Origin: Thinopyrum elongatum
Taxonomy: Eukaryota; Streptophyta; Magnoliopsida; Poales; Poaceae
Direction of reading: 5' to 3'
Length of the DNA: 64,000 nt
Assembly: GCA_011799875.1 (NCBI GenBank)
Contig: CM022298.1
Span: 494,057,180 to 494,121,179, forward strand
Shown here: in pieces, positions 54,019-64,000 of the stretch
How positions within the stretch are numbered: position 1 is the first letter of the stretch
Layout of the letters: every line of letters starts with the position of its first letter
Position numbers and translations under genes: made by a program
The notes under the pieces: generated by a model
What the model saw: only the letters and a program-made list of their open reading frames with translations
Databases searched by the model: none
What the model was told of the DNA's origin: nothing

Positions 54019-55598
54019 TGAAAGTGCAACTAATCCCCTGGTGGTTTTGCTAATTTATAACAACATATAGCTCGTTGAACTAATGATCATTCAAGTTTAA
54101 TATTTTAGAAAGTTCAATGAATGGCATGGCATGGACTAGAGATGTGGACCCCTCAAAATGCTAAGGACACATATTGGCAAAAGCTCAAGACTCTTCATTT
54201 CATTTTTAGTGATCCAAGATCACATTGAGTCCATAGGAAAAGCCAATACTATTAAAAGGGGATGAGGTGTTGCTTAATGGCTTGCTTGCTCAAATGCTTA
54301 GCGATATTGCTCCAAAACCCTCAAACACTTTCTCATTCCAAATATGTCAAAATCCCAAACTCCAACTCGGCCCCACCGATTCATACTATCCAGAGCCACC
54401 GAGTTCATATGACATAGCCACTGCCAGAAACCCTAACATATCAGTCACACCGATACGGATCTCGGTCTCACTGACATGGCCTTGCCAACTCTCTGTTGCC
54501 TGTTGCAACTATTTCGGTCTCACAGAAATAGCGATCGGTCACACCGAGATGGCTTGACCAACTCTTTGTTGCTCAATTGCTTCACTTCGGTCTCACTGAG
54601 TTAATGCAATCGGCGCCACCGAGATGAGGTTTTCCCTAAGCCCTAGCACATCGGTCCCACCGAGTTGTTCTAGTCGGTCCCACCGAGATTCCTAACGTTC
54701 ACATTTTGAACTAAATCGGTCTCACCGAGTTCAACTATTTGGTCTCACCGAGTTGGGTCAAATGTGTGTAACGGTTGGATTTTGTGTGGAGGCTATATAT
54801 ACCCCTCCACCCCCATCTCCATTTGTGAGAGAGCCATCAGAATATGCCTACACTTCCAGCATACATTTTCTAAGAGAGAACCACCTACTCATGTGTTGAG
54901 ATCAAGATATACCAATCCTACCACAAGAATCTTGATTTCTAGCCTTCCCCAAGTTGCTTTCCACTCAAATCATCTTTCCACCATATCCAAATCTATGAGA
55001 GAGAGTTGAGTGTTGGGGAGACTATCATTTGAAGCACAAGAGCAAGGAATTCATCATCAACACACGATTTATTACCTTTTGGAGAGTGGTGCCTCCTAGA
55101 TTGGTTAGGTGTCGCTTGGGAGCCTCCGACAAGATTGTGGAGTTGAACCAAGAAGTTTGTAAGGGCAAGGAGATCACGTACTTCGTGAAGATCTACCTGA
55201 GTGAGGCAAGTCCTTCGTGGGCGATGGCCATGGTGGGATAGACAAGGTTGCTTCTTCGTGGACCCTTTGTGGGTGGAGCCCTCAGTGGACTCGCGCAACC
55301 GTTACCCTTCGTGGGTTGAGGTCTCCATCAATATGGACGTACGATAGCACCACCTATCAAAACCACGCCAAAAATCTCCGTGTCATCATTGCGTTTGCAC
55401 TCTCCAAACCCTTCCCTTTACCTTCATATGCAATGTATTACTTTCCACTGTTACACTCTTAGAATTGCATGTGTAGGTTGATTGCTTGACTTGTGTTAAT
55501 TGCTAAAATCTGCCCACAAATAAAATTTGGAAAAGGTTAGATTTTTATTTGGTCAAGTAGTCTAATCACCCCCCTCTAGACCTACTTTCTATCCTACA
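54019..55598 (+). repeat. 5' LTR of the plus-strand Copia element (1580 bp)
   Basis: It begins TGAAAGTGCAACTAATCC and ends CTACTTTCTATCCTACA. The palindrome array is at about 54370-54765 and the TATA box CTATATATAC at 54793-54802. Confidence 0.9.
54370..54765. repeat. Palindrome array in the 5' LTR
   Basis: About a dozen TCGGTnnnACCGA-type motifs and half-sites (TCGGTCACACCGA, TCGGTCCCACCGA, TCGGTCTCACCGA) end about 30 bp upstream of the LTR TATA box. Confidence 0.88.
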
Positions 55599-55600
55599 AG

Positions 55601-55612
55601 TGGTATCAGAGC
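55601..55612 (+). other. Primer-binding site, initiator tRNA-Met type (plus-strand element)
   Basis: TGGTATCAGAGC, two bases after the 5' LTR end. Confidence 0.93.
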
Positions 55613-55682
55613 TTTGGTCTCCATTTGCCTTGATTTCCATAGCTTTGGTGATCATAGCCTTGGTTTCACAACCTAGGAAAGT

Positions 55683-57869
55683 ATGGCGTCTAGTGAGGGA
55701 AATTACCACCGTAGAGGTCCTTACTTTGATGGTACTAATTTTGCTAGTTGGAAGCATAATATGAAAATGCATATTCTTGGTCATAACCCCGCCGTTTGGG
55801 CTATTATGTGAATTGGCTTGCAAGGTGATTTCTTCGAGGATGGAAAAGAACCGGATTGTGAAGCATCCGCGGAAGAAATGAAGATGTTGCAATACAATGC
55901 TCAAGCTTGTGATATTCTCTTCAATGGATTGTGCCCCGAAGAATTCAACAAAATCAGCCGCCTTGAGAATGCAGAGGAAATTTGAGATACTTTGGTTGAT
56001 ATGCACGAAGGTACCGAGTCTGTCAAGGAATCCAAACTGGATGTGCTTCAAAGTCAACTTGACAAGTTCAAGATGAAGGATGGTGAAGGAGTCGCTGAGA
56101 TGTACTCTAGGCTTGCTCTCATCACAAATAAGATTGCCAGCTTAGGAAGCGAAGAGATGACCGACAAATTCATCATCAAGAAGATCCTAAGAGCCTTGGA
56201 TGGAAAGTATGATACCGTGTGCACCTTGATCCAAATGATGCCGAATTACAAAGATCTCAAGCCCATGGAAGTCATCGGTAGAATTGTTGCTAATGAGATG
56301 TCACTCAAGGATAAGGAAGAGCTCCACAACAAGTCAAGTGGTGCTTACAAAGCTTCAAGTGATGCTCCTACAACATCAAGTGAGAAGCAATTCTCCAATG
56401 AAGAATTGAGCTTAATGGTGAAGAACTTCAACAAGTTCTACAAGAATAGAAGCAAAGAGAGAAGCTCCAAGTCAAGATCCTACAATGACAAAAGATCTTC
56501 TAGTTGTGATCGTAATTGCTACAATTGGGGAAGACCCGGACACTACTCCAATGAGTGTACGGCTCCCTACAAGAAAAGAGGATATTCACCAAAAAGGAGG
56601 AGTAGGAGAGATGAACCACCTCCAAGAGAGAGAAGGAGTAGAGATGATCGTTATGAACGAAGACCCTCTCGTAGAAGCAAGGATTCGGAAAGGAAGGACA
56701 AATCATCAAAGAGCTACACAAGACAAAGACATCAAGCTCACATTGGTGAATGGGTATCTGGTTCCGACTCCAACAACTACTCCGAGAGAAGCTGTCACTC
56801 CGACTCCGAAGGTAATCAAGATGAAGGTGTTGCCGGTCTTGCACTTGTGTCATCCAACTCCTACGACATATTTGACTCACCAAATGAAGGAATTGGAAGA
56901 TGCTTCATGGCTAAAGGCCCCAAGGTATCACACCCCGAGTATGTTGATTTCAATAGTGATGAAGATGATTTGCTAGGTGATGATGATTTACTTGTTGACA
57001 ACTCTAGTGATGAAAACTATGATGAACTTGCTAGTAATCATGCTAATCAAGATGAAATGAATGACAATGATAAGAAGGAGATTGAGCGTCTAACTAAAGA
57101 ACTAAACACTATTAAGTTGGCTCATGAAACAACTCTAGAGGATCATAGAGAGCTCCTAAAGACTCATGAGAAGCTACGCTTCGAGAAGCTAAATTTAGAG
57201 CAAGAACATGAGTTCCTAAAAGCTAGCAATGATGATCTTCGAAAGAAGAGTTCTTCTTACATTGCCAAACATCTCCTCTTGTCTACTTATATGCCACAAG
57301 TAAAATCTAGCAATAAGAGCAAGAAAGATTCTTCTTCTAGTAGTAACAATAACAATGTTAAATCTAATATTGTTGCTTCTAGTAGTTCTCTTGATTCCAC
57401 TAATGATTCTCTTAGCCAAGTTAGACTTGAGCAAGAAAATAGCTTATTGAAGGGAATCATAGAGAAAGGTGTTTACAAGAGCCTTGCCGGAAGTAAGCAA
57501 TTTGAGAAAATTGTACGCAAGCAAGGGAGGCACCGGAAGAATCAAGGTGTTGGTTTTGAACGAAAGTTCAATGCCAATGGAGTTGAGTGGGAAGAAGATC
57601 AGTACCCCAAGACGAAGTTTGTTCCTCAACAAGAGAAGTATGATCCCACTTCTTTCAAAGGAACACAAGCTCAAGATGATCTTCCACCACAAGACCACAA
57701 GCTAAAAGGCAAGGACAAGCTTCAAGAAAAGATTGATTCATTTGAAGAAGCTCCTAAGGCCATGGTCAAGTGGGTTCCCAATACTATGTCAAGTTCTACT
57801 TCATCAAGTACGACTACAACTCCAAGGATTCCCATCAAGTTGATGTGGATCCCAAAGAAGAAGAACTAG
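55683..57869 (+). pseudogene. Full-length Copia gag with two nonsense mutations
   Basis: From the ATG at 55683 one frame of 729 codons (including the final stop) is interrupted by TGA at 55809-55811 and at 55983-55985; the last 626 codons are open. Order: N-terminal gag block (GPYFDGTNFASWKH), capsid core (LDVLQSQLDKFKMKDGEGVA; KIASLGSEEMTDKFIIKKIL), and a zinc knuckle CYNWGRPGHYSNEC, where the second Cys of CX2CX4HX4C is Trp (56526-56528). An Arg/Ser-rich stretch follows (KRRSRRDEPPPRERRSRDD), then an acidic segment, a coiled coil (EIERLTKELNTIKLAHETTL) and a C-terminal IKLMWIPKKKN. Gag builds the virus-like particle and binds RNA. The stops and the lost knuckle Cys suggest it no longer works. 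Confidence 0.8.
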
Positions 57870-58669
57870 AGTGTTCTTGAGGGTGACTCCGCCAACATAC
57901 TTCACTCATATTCATTTTGGCATGGACTTGTGCAATCAACTTTGATATCTTGCACTAGCTCATGGAGTCACAAACCCTCTTGTTGGTAAGACAAGGGACA
58001 AGGTAACCTAATGCTTTCATGGACATCATCATATGTGTAATTCACTCTATGTCTATGGATATCCTTGTATGTTCCTTGTGGGACTAACCCATGTAGGTAT
58101 TGAAAGTGCAACACTCCAATGGATTGCACCAAAAGATCTACATCAACATTGAGCATCCACATCTTCACTATCTACATGAAGTCATCGTCAACAAAACCCA
58201 AGGTTAGTTCATCCCTCTTAGGGGGGATATCACATCTAGGGGGAGCTTTGCTCTAAAAATTGAGCTAAAGCGACTCTAATGGTGTTAACACAACAATGCT
58301 TTATGTAAAAGTGGTAACCCCACTTGTGCTTAAACGATGAGTATAACCTATGATCAAATGTTCTCATTTGACTCCTAAGTCAATATACTCATATATAGAT
58401 GACCTAGTCATCGCCAATTGCTTGATAGATGCTAGAGTGTTTGTGCATGCTTTGTCACATGTTTTATTTGCTATCTTATTGTGTGAGCATGTTGGTTGCA
58501 TAATTTTCTCCATTCGAGGACATCCATTTGTGGTTTTCATTGGCCAAATGGATGGACAAGAATGCCTAAGTACTCCCTCTAGCTATCTATGCTTTTTCTC
58601 ATCTCAAATTCTATTCAAGCTGCATCACAAAATTTAAACAAGTCTTTTTTGGACCCTCCGGGTGAGGAG

Positions 58670-58895
58670 CACTCGGAACCACCGATCCGTCAAGGGCTGA
58701 CTTCCAAAACCTCTTAGTGAATTTTGGTCAGACCAACACATTCATATTCGGTTCCACCGAAACCACTAGGTTGATCTAGGTTTTCACCTCAGTGCCACCG
58801 ATTAGAACTCTTCGGTCTCACCGAGTTGCAGCAACTGCAAGCAGTTTTGCATCTCGGTGCCACCGAACCATTCCACTCGGCGCCACCGACAGCTA
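58670..58895. repeat. Palindrome array upstream of the internal promoter (plus-strand element)
   Basis: About six TCGGTnnnACCGA-type motifs (TCGGTTCCACCGA, TCGGTCTCACCGA, TCGGTGCCACCGA, TCGGCGCCACCGA), ending about 10 bp before the internal TATA box. 57870-58669 has no recognisable gene. Confidence 0.85.
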
Positions 58896-58900
58896 ATGGG

Positions 58901-58908
58901 TATTTATA
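58901..58908 (+). promoter_or_regulatory. Internal TATA-like box in front of gene 2 (plus-strand element)
   Basis: GGTATTTATACTCC, followed by a GC-rich leader (about 58910-59060) and a second palindrome array before the ATG at 59596. It corresponds in position to the minus-strand boxes at 49030 and 3551. Confidence 0.5.
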
Positions 58909-59244
58909 CTCCGCGGCCCGTCGTTTGGAAAATTCTTCAATCTCTCGAGCCTGCGCCCCCCATTGCTGCCGCTCTTGGTCTCCGGATCGTCATCGTCTCC
59001 ACCTGTGCACCGTCCTCGTAGGTCTTTGCCGCCATCAACGGAAATCACCTTCGTTGTTGCCGCTGTAGCGAGCCATCACCAAGTTAGCGTATGGTTCGAC
59101 CCCTTTGTGCAAATTCTTAATCTGATTCAATGCACAAAGTTAATGCTTGTATTCTTGCAACGATTGAAAACTTACTATCCACACAAAAGTTCCATTAGAT
59201 TAGATTTGATGCAAAATCTTAGGGTTAGGTTTCCGCCGAACTCA

Positions 59245-59480
59245 TCTCGGACCGACCGAAATGAAGTTTTCGGTCCCACCAATTGGCCCTGGCCATTGCA
59301 CTAAGTACAACTCGGTCTGACCGAAGCGTACTAATTGGTGAGACCGAAAGCAATTTCTCAGTGAAACCCTAGCATCTCGGAGTCACCGAACTGCAACTCG
59401 GTCTGACCGAAACTGCATGTTTAGACTCTGTTAAGTGCTTCGGTGTCACCGAGATTACCATATCGGTAGCTCCGAAATGC
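59245..59480. repeat. Palindrome array between internal promoter and gene 2 (plus-strand element)
   Basis: About eight motifs including TCGGTCTGACCGA, TCGGTGTCACCGA and near-matches, immediately upstream of the gene-2 start. Confidence 0.82.
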
Positions 59481-59595
59481 TTTCTGCAGAAAACTAAAAT
59501 TAAGATTTTGACTCAATTTTTGCAAAAACCAGCTGTCTTTTGTGATGCTCATCTACTCTACCTATATCCATCTATTCACAAGGTCAGTTGCAGAG

Positions 59596-61618
59596 ATGTC
59601 TGAGGCCAGTGATAGTCAGAACATGTCAGAGAAGGAAATCAACCTCAGTGAGGGCACAAGCCCTAGTGGTAGCTATGATGAGGGTAGCAGAAGCACCCCT
59701 AGCAACTTGCCAAAGGTTGCTACCAGACAGAGGAAGAAGAGGAATTCTGACAGTGAGGATGAGGATTTTGTGGTTGAGGAAGAAGTAACTTCCAAGAAGA
59801 AAGTGGTCAAGAAAGAGTATGTTGGTGCTGCTACCACCACCAAGCCAGGCCTACACAAGAAAGCTCCTGCCAAGAGAATTCCAATGTCCAAAGTCAGAAA
59901 ATAAACTGCTGCACATGAGACTATGGAGTTCACACTTGAGCCCAGAGATGAAGATGAAACTGCTGGTGAAAAGAAGAAAAGGAAGGAAAGGGTCAGAAAG
60001 ACTATTGCCAGAGTCATTGGTGGACCTTCCATGATGAGAGATTCTGATGAAGAAGAGGAGGAGGAAGAAGAAGCTGTTGCACCACCTGCAAAGTCTCAAA
60101 AGTTGATGGCTGATGCCATTAAGACTGGTGCTACTCCTTCCAAGCCCAAGACAAAACCTCCACCTGCTGCACCCAAGTTAACTACTCCAAAGAGATCCAC
60201 AAGAAATATCCCAGCTACAGAGAAGAACAAGGCCCCAGTGCCTAAGGTCCAAGATGATGATGAGCCACTAGTGCTCAGAAAACTGAAGCCAAAGATTCCA
60301 GACCACAATGATGATCATCCAGTGGCTGAGAACATGAAGTTGAGAAAAGATGCAGGTCTGAGACTATGGAGGAAGACTGATCCATATGCCACAAGGAGGA
60401 GGACTTCTGTTGACTATCGTTTCCATACCAGAGAACATCAGGACTTCTATGAGACTGTGTTGCTGGACAAGAAGCCCATAGTGTGTGACATGAAATGGTT
60501 GATTGGGAATACATTGATGAAAATGAAGACTATTTTCCCCATGTTCATGAGAGCTTTAGGATGAATGGTGTTGATGCTTTTTTAGGACATGAGCTGACCA
60601 AGTGGAATGATGAGATGATAATGCAATTTTACTCCACTGCCAACTTCTACCTAGATGGGAAGATAGTGTGGATGAATGAGGGAACCAGGTACCAGTCATC
60701 AATCTCTGAGTGGGCTGAGCTCATCAATGCTCCACAAGAAGATGAAGATGATATTGATGTATATGGCAAACCCAGGAAGGATCACAACTCCATGGCTAAC
60801 ATGTATAAGCCTATTCCTGATGCAGCTATAGACACTCACAAGTTTGGCTCAATCTACTACCTGCTTGCTGGATTGACCACCATGAACACCATCTTGAGGC
60901 ATACTTTGTTGCCCAAGTCAGGAGATCATAGAATGATACATGGCCATTCCATCAACTTGTTACACCTATTTGATGTTCCCCAAAAGTTCAAGGTCATGAG
61001 CTTAATAGTTGGGACAGTCAAGAGGACAACAGCTGACCAATAGGGGTCTTGTGGATATGCCCCCACACATTCAAATGCTGATCAACTCCAAGGCTGGAAC
61101 TGGAACATATCTACTTGACAAAGAGCACCTACCTCTTAGGCCAGATTTTCAGGACAATGAAGTTGTCATGGATGCATCACATCCTACATCTGCAGAGGCC
61201 CAGGAGAAGATTGAGAAGGCAAAGGCTGCAAAAAGCAGCAAAGGCAGCAAGTGCTCCAGATGCTTCAATTGCAAATCTCAAGACCAAGCAAGATCAGCTC
61301 ACATATCTGCTAGAGGCTACCATGAGGATTGAGAAGAGCTTGGCCACCTTGACTCAGAATCAGGAAAGTCTAGAGAGGATTGTTGAGAGCAAGATGTATG
61401 ACCTAGATGTGAAGGTCACAGAGATTCAAACTATAGTTGAGAAGCTGAGGGATGATGCTGAGGACAATGATGCTAGAACTACAACAGACAGATTCCAGAC
61501 AGTGCCAAGGGCACAGAGGTCTTCTGCTGAGCCAGTTGCAGACTTGAGACCTGCTCATTCTGCTCCTGCCACCACAGCCATAGTTGCTCCTCTAGTATCT
61601 ACTCCACCAGCTCCATAG
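59596..61618 (+). pseudogene. Gene 2 of the plus-strand Copia element, several frame breaks
   Basis: The start is the ATG at 59596-59598 (MSEASDSQNMSEKEINLSEG). A TAA lies at 59902-59904. A one-base deletion at about 60497 (KW then LIGNTL instead of VDWEYID) shifts the frame. The next frame runs to a TAG at 61041-61043, and further shifts lie near 61060 and 61240. All blocks of the relative at 48329-46263 are present in order: KKRKERVRKTIARVIG, acidic run, DFYETVLLDKKPIVCDMKW, KWNDEMIMQFYSTANF, YYLLAGLTTMNTILRHTLLP, and the coiled coil ATMRIEKSLATLTQNQESLE. The tail ends in a stop at 61618. It is more decayed than the copy at 46263-48329. Confidence 0.68.
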
Positions 61619-61805
61619 GCATCAGCTGAAGCATTTGCAGATGGACTCCTCTCAACACCGTCTACGCACACCAGAGCTACAAGCCAGAAGACCCCTTCAA
61701 GAGCTCCTGGAGATCGTGCCTAGAGTGTCGTATAGCACTATACAGTTTCAAACTTTTTGGTAACTTGTTGCCAAAGGGGGAGAAAGTGTATAGATCATAG
61801 GTTTC

Positions 61806-61832
61806 GAGAGAGAGAGAGAGAGAGTGTGTGTC
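61806..61832 (+). repeat. GA/GT microsatellite
   Basis: A GAGAGA run of about 18 bases followed by GTGTGTGT, downstream of gene 2 in the plus-strand element. No gene is seen from 61619 to 62250. Confidence 0.8.
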
Positions 61833-62253
61833 TTTTGCTTTTGTTGGTTTTTTTTTGCCTTGCTTATTGCTACTTTGGTTTGGTTGGTTGTTGCTACTTG
61901 CGTGTTATGCTCGTGAGATACTTATGTGATCATATGTTTGATCATACTACGCTTAATGTGTGCTTGCATGATTATATCTATGAATGTTTGTGTATGATCA
62001 ATCAATTGTATCCTTGGTGATGAGTGCATGTTATTTAATTCTTATCATTTTGTGCGCTCCACCAAGATGTATGTGACATGGAAGAGTGACCCATGATCCT
62101 AATCGATTGTGCATTTGCATTCAAACACAAATTTTAAATAGTGCACAAATTTAGGGGGAGCTCTTGCTTATCACATACTTCTCAAAGCGACGATGTATTT
62201 CATTCATATTATCATTTGTCGAAGCTTTGATCTATATGTTGTCATCAATTACC

Positions 62254-62266
62254 AAAAAGGGGGAGA
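62254..62266 (+). other. Polypurine tract of the plus-strand Copia element
   Basis: AAAAAGGGGGAGA directly before the 3' LTR (TGAAAGTGCAACTAATCCCC at 62268). Confidence 0.88.
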
Positions 62267-62267
62267 T

Positions 62268-63450
62268 TGAAAGTGCAACTAATCCCCGGGTGGTTTTGGT
62301 AATTTATAACAATATATAGCTCATTGAACTAATGATCATTGAAGTTTAATATTTCAGAAAGTTCAGTGAATGGCATGGCATGGAGTAGAGATATGGACCC
62401 CTCAAAATGCTAAGGACACATATTGGCAAAAGCTCAAGATTCTTCATTTCATTTTTAGTGATCCAAGATCACATTGAGTCCATAGGAAAAGCCAATACTA
62501 TTAAAAGGGGATGAGGTGTTGCTTAATGGTTTGCTTGCTCAAATGCTTAGCGATATTGCTCCAAAACCCTTAACCACTTTCTCATTCCAAATATGTCAAA
62601 ATCCCAAACTCCAACTCGGCCCCACCGATTCATACTATCCAGAGCCACCGAGTTCATATGACATAGCCACTGCCAGAAACCCTAACAGTTCGGTCACACC
62701 GATACGGATCTCGGTCTCACCAAGATGGCCTTGCTAACTCTCTGTTGCCTATTGCAATTATTTTGGTCTCACCGAAATAGCGATCGGTCTCACCGAGATG
62801 GCTTGACCAATTCTCTGTTGTTCAATTGCTTCACTTCGGTCTCACCGAGTTAATGCAATCGGCGCCACCGAGATGAGGTTTGCCCTAAGCCCTAGCACAT
62901 CGGTCCCACTGAGTTGTTCCGGTCGGTCCCACCGAGATTCCTAACGTTCACATTTTGTACTAAATAGGTCTCACCGAGTTCACCTATTCGGTCTGACCGA
63001 GTTGGGTCAAATGTGTGTAATGGTTGGATTTTGTGTGGAGGCCATATATACCCCTCCACCCCATCTCCATTTGTGAGAGAGCCATCAGAACGTGCCTACA
63101 CTTCCAGCATACATTTTCTGAGAGAGAACCACCTACTCATGTGTTGAGATCAAGATATACCAATCCTACCACAAGAATCTTGATTTCTAGCCTTCACCAA
63201 GTTGCTTTCCACTCTAATCATCTTTCCACCATATCCAAATCTGTGAGAGAGAGTTAAGTGTTGGGGAGACTATCATTTGAAGCACAAGAGCAAGGAGTTC
63301 ATCATCAACACACCATTTATTACCTTTTGGAGAGTGGTGTCTCCTAGATTGGTTAGGTGTCGCTTGGGAGCCTCTCACAAGATTGTGGAGTTGAACCAAG
63401 AAGTTTGTAAGGGCAAGGAGATCGCCTACTTCATGAAGATCTACCCGAGT
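62268..63450 (+). repeat. 3' LTR of the plus-strand Copia element, truncated
   Basis: Colinear with the 5' LTR over about 1.18 kb including the palindrome array (about 62610-63005). The TATA box is altered (CCATATATAC at about 63043). After CTACCCGAGT the sequence changes to the unrelated 63451-64000 block, so about 0.4 kb of the LTR is displaced or lost. Confidence 0.85.
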
Positions 63451-63783
63451 AAGTTTCGGGGGAATGACCCCCGAGTAGGCCCAAGACAGCGATACAACGC
63501 TTCAAAACATCGGGGCAGCCAACACCCCTCAGTCTGGCTGCTCCGGCCGGCTTGCCACCCGACCGCTCCAGACGGCTCCCTGTCTGGCTGCCCCGGGCGG
63601 CCCGCCATTCGGCTGCTCCAACCTGCTCCCCGTCCGGCTGCTCCAGCCGGCCTGCTGCATGGAGTCAACTGCAGCTCTGACCCAACACCAACAAGACGGC
63701 CGTACCGCGGCCATGCCTGGGCACTATTGCTGCATGGGCACGCAGTGTTCATCCGTCATCAGCGACATAATCTATAGTGTATA

Positions 63784-63832
63784 GCTTGAGATGTAAGCTA
63801 CTAAGCTACTCACTGTAGCTTACATCTCAAGC
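63784..63832. repeat. Perfect 18-bp inverted repeat next to an LTR TATA box
   Basis: The arms GCTTGAGATGTAAGCTAC (63784-63801) and its exact reverse complement (63815-63832) are separated by 13 bases. The TATA box begins about 18 bp further on. Confidence 0.92.
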
Positions 63833-63849
63833 CACCCCATGCCCACTCC

Positions 63850-63857
63850 TATATAAA
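63850..63857 (+). promoter_or_regulatory. TATA box of the LTR-like block
   Basis: TATATAAAG in the context CCTATATAAAGGCAC, downstream of the inverted repeat. Confidence 0.65.
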
Positions 63858-64000
63858 GGCACACATCCATCCATCCAGGGGATGGACTCCCACGGCCACA
63901 AGCTCCACTCACGGCCACTAGCGCCAAGTGCACCACGCCACACACTCTTGTGCTCACATATTCACACACATGCGAGGCCAGATGCCCATGGCACTGACCT

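Larger units (their letters stand above)
54019..63450 (+). mobile_element. Non-autonomous Copia-type LTR retrotransposon, plus strand, 3' LTR interrupted
   Basis: 5' LTR 54019-55598, initiator tRNA-Met PBS 55601-55612, gag 55683-57869, internal promoter region, gene 2 (59596-61618), polypurine tract 62254-62266, and a 3' LTR from 62268, cut at 63450. It belongs to the same family as the minus-strand element at 44116-52462 (same LTR, same gag start, same gene 2) but keeps the full gag. There is no pol. The left target duplication would be GTTGC (54014-54018). Confidence 0.85.
63451..64000 (+). mobile_element. Start of another element, LTR-like, family unknown
   Basis: A GC-rich block with repeated CCGGCTGCTCC and GGCTGCTCCAGCCGG words (63520-63665), an 18-bp perfect inverted repeat at 63784-63832 and a TATA box (CTATATAAAGG, 63849-63859) followed by a leader-like CCATCCATCCA stretch. 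This is the composition of an LTR promoter in plus orientation. The left boundary is uncertain (63446-63452) and the rest lies outside the window. Confidence 0.5.

Noticed and set aside
50811..55612. Matches to tRNA 3' ends (Met and Asp) at several places.
   Set aside because: They are 12-18 bp primer-binding sites next to LTRs, not tRNA genes; no cloverleaf surrounds them.
48000..59904. Both gene-2 copies in the 44-63 kb region have an in-frame TAA followed by ACTG near the same place, which suggested programmed readthrough.
   Set aside because: When aligned by the shared blocks (STLE/FTLE, GEnKKRK), the stops fall at different positions. They look like independent nonsense mutations.
54360..63010. 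Regularly spaced short repeats that look like a CRISPR array.
   Set aside because: Spacing is irregular, repeats are 13-bp palindromes with variable cores, and the context is a plant retrotransposon.

Overview
The window is plant nuclear DNA made almost entirely of nested transposable elements. No intact host gene is visible. The element types point to a Triticeae genome, most likely wheat or a close relative. They are large Copia elements of the SIRE/Maximus type (PBS matching initiator tRNA-Met), Athila-lineage Gypsy elements whose LTRs run TGATAACCCACAAG to CGTATCA (PBS matching tRNA-Asp), and two CACTA DNA transposons with long subterminal repeats. Family names come from memory of sequence character, not from a search.

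Layout, left to right. (1) 1-15907, minus: a large Copia element with 5' LTR, damaged gag, damaged pol, and a second gene downstream of pol with its own TATA box. Its 3' end lies left of the window. It is interrupted at about 3970-8990 by a foreign insertion that carries a GDSL-esterase exon fragment. (2) 15908-21134: right-hand part of a CACTA transposon with two divergent broken genes and several tandem repeat blocks. The Copia element sits in one of those genes. (3) 21135-24175, minus: 5' part of a Gypsy element (LTR, gag, start of protease), cut by the CACTA. (4) 24176-38395, minus: an Athila-like Gypsy element, mostly non-coding inside. It is interrupted by a complete 6.7-kb CACTA (24244-30931, TSD ATG) carrying two non-transposase genes, and by a solo LTR (36160-37722, TSD AGGGG) inside its own LTR. 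(5) 38618-41807 and 41808-53764, minus: two related Athila-lineage Gypsy copies. (6) 44116-52462, minus: a complete 8.3-kb non-autonomous Copia element (TSD CATAA) inside the gag of the second Gypsy copy. (7) 53765-54018: a fragment of a related Copia LTR, itself invaded by (8) 54019-63450, plus: a second non-autonomous Copia element of the same family. Its 3' LTR is broken by (9) 63451-64000, the start of another LTR-like sequence.

The most unusual signal is in the two non-autonomous Copia elements. Each carries gag and a second gene but no integrase or reverse transcriptase. Both their LTR promoter and a second, internal promoter in front of the second gene are surrounded by dense arrays of the 13-bp hyphenated palindrome TCGGTnnnACCGA. 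The autonomous-type Copia element at the left has the same architecture with a different repeated word (GAAGACTT / GAGGAATTTG), which even runs through its coding sequence. This suggests lineage-specific cis-regulatory arrays that co-regulate the two transcription units of one retrotransposon.

Nearly all reading frames are broken. The best-preserved ones are the 551-codon open part of gene 2 in the 44-52 kb element, its shortened gag, the 626-codon open part of gag in the 54-63 kb element, and a three-exon B3-like gene inside the complete CACTA.
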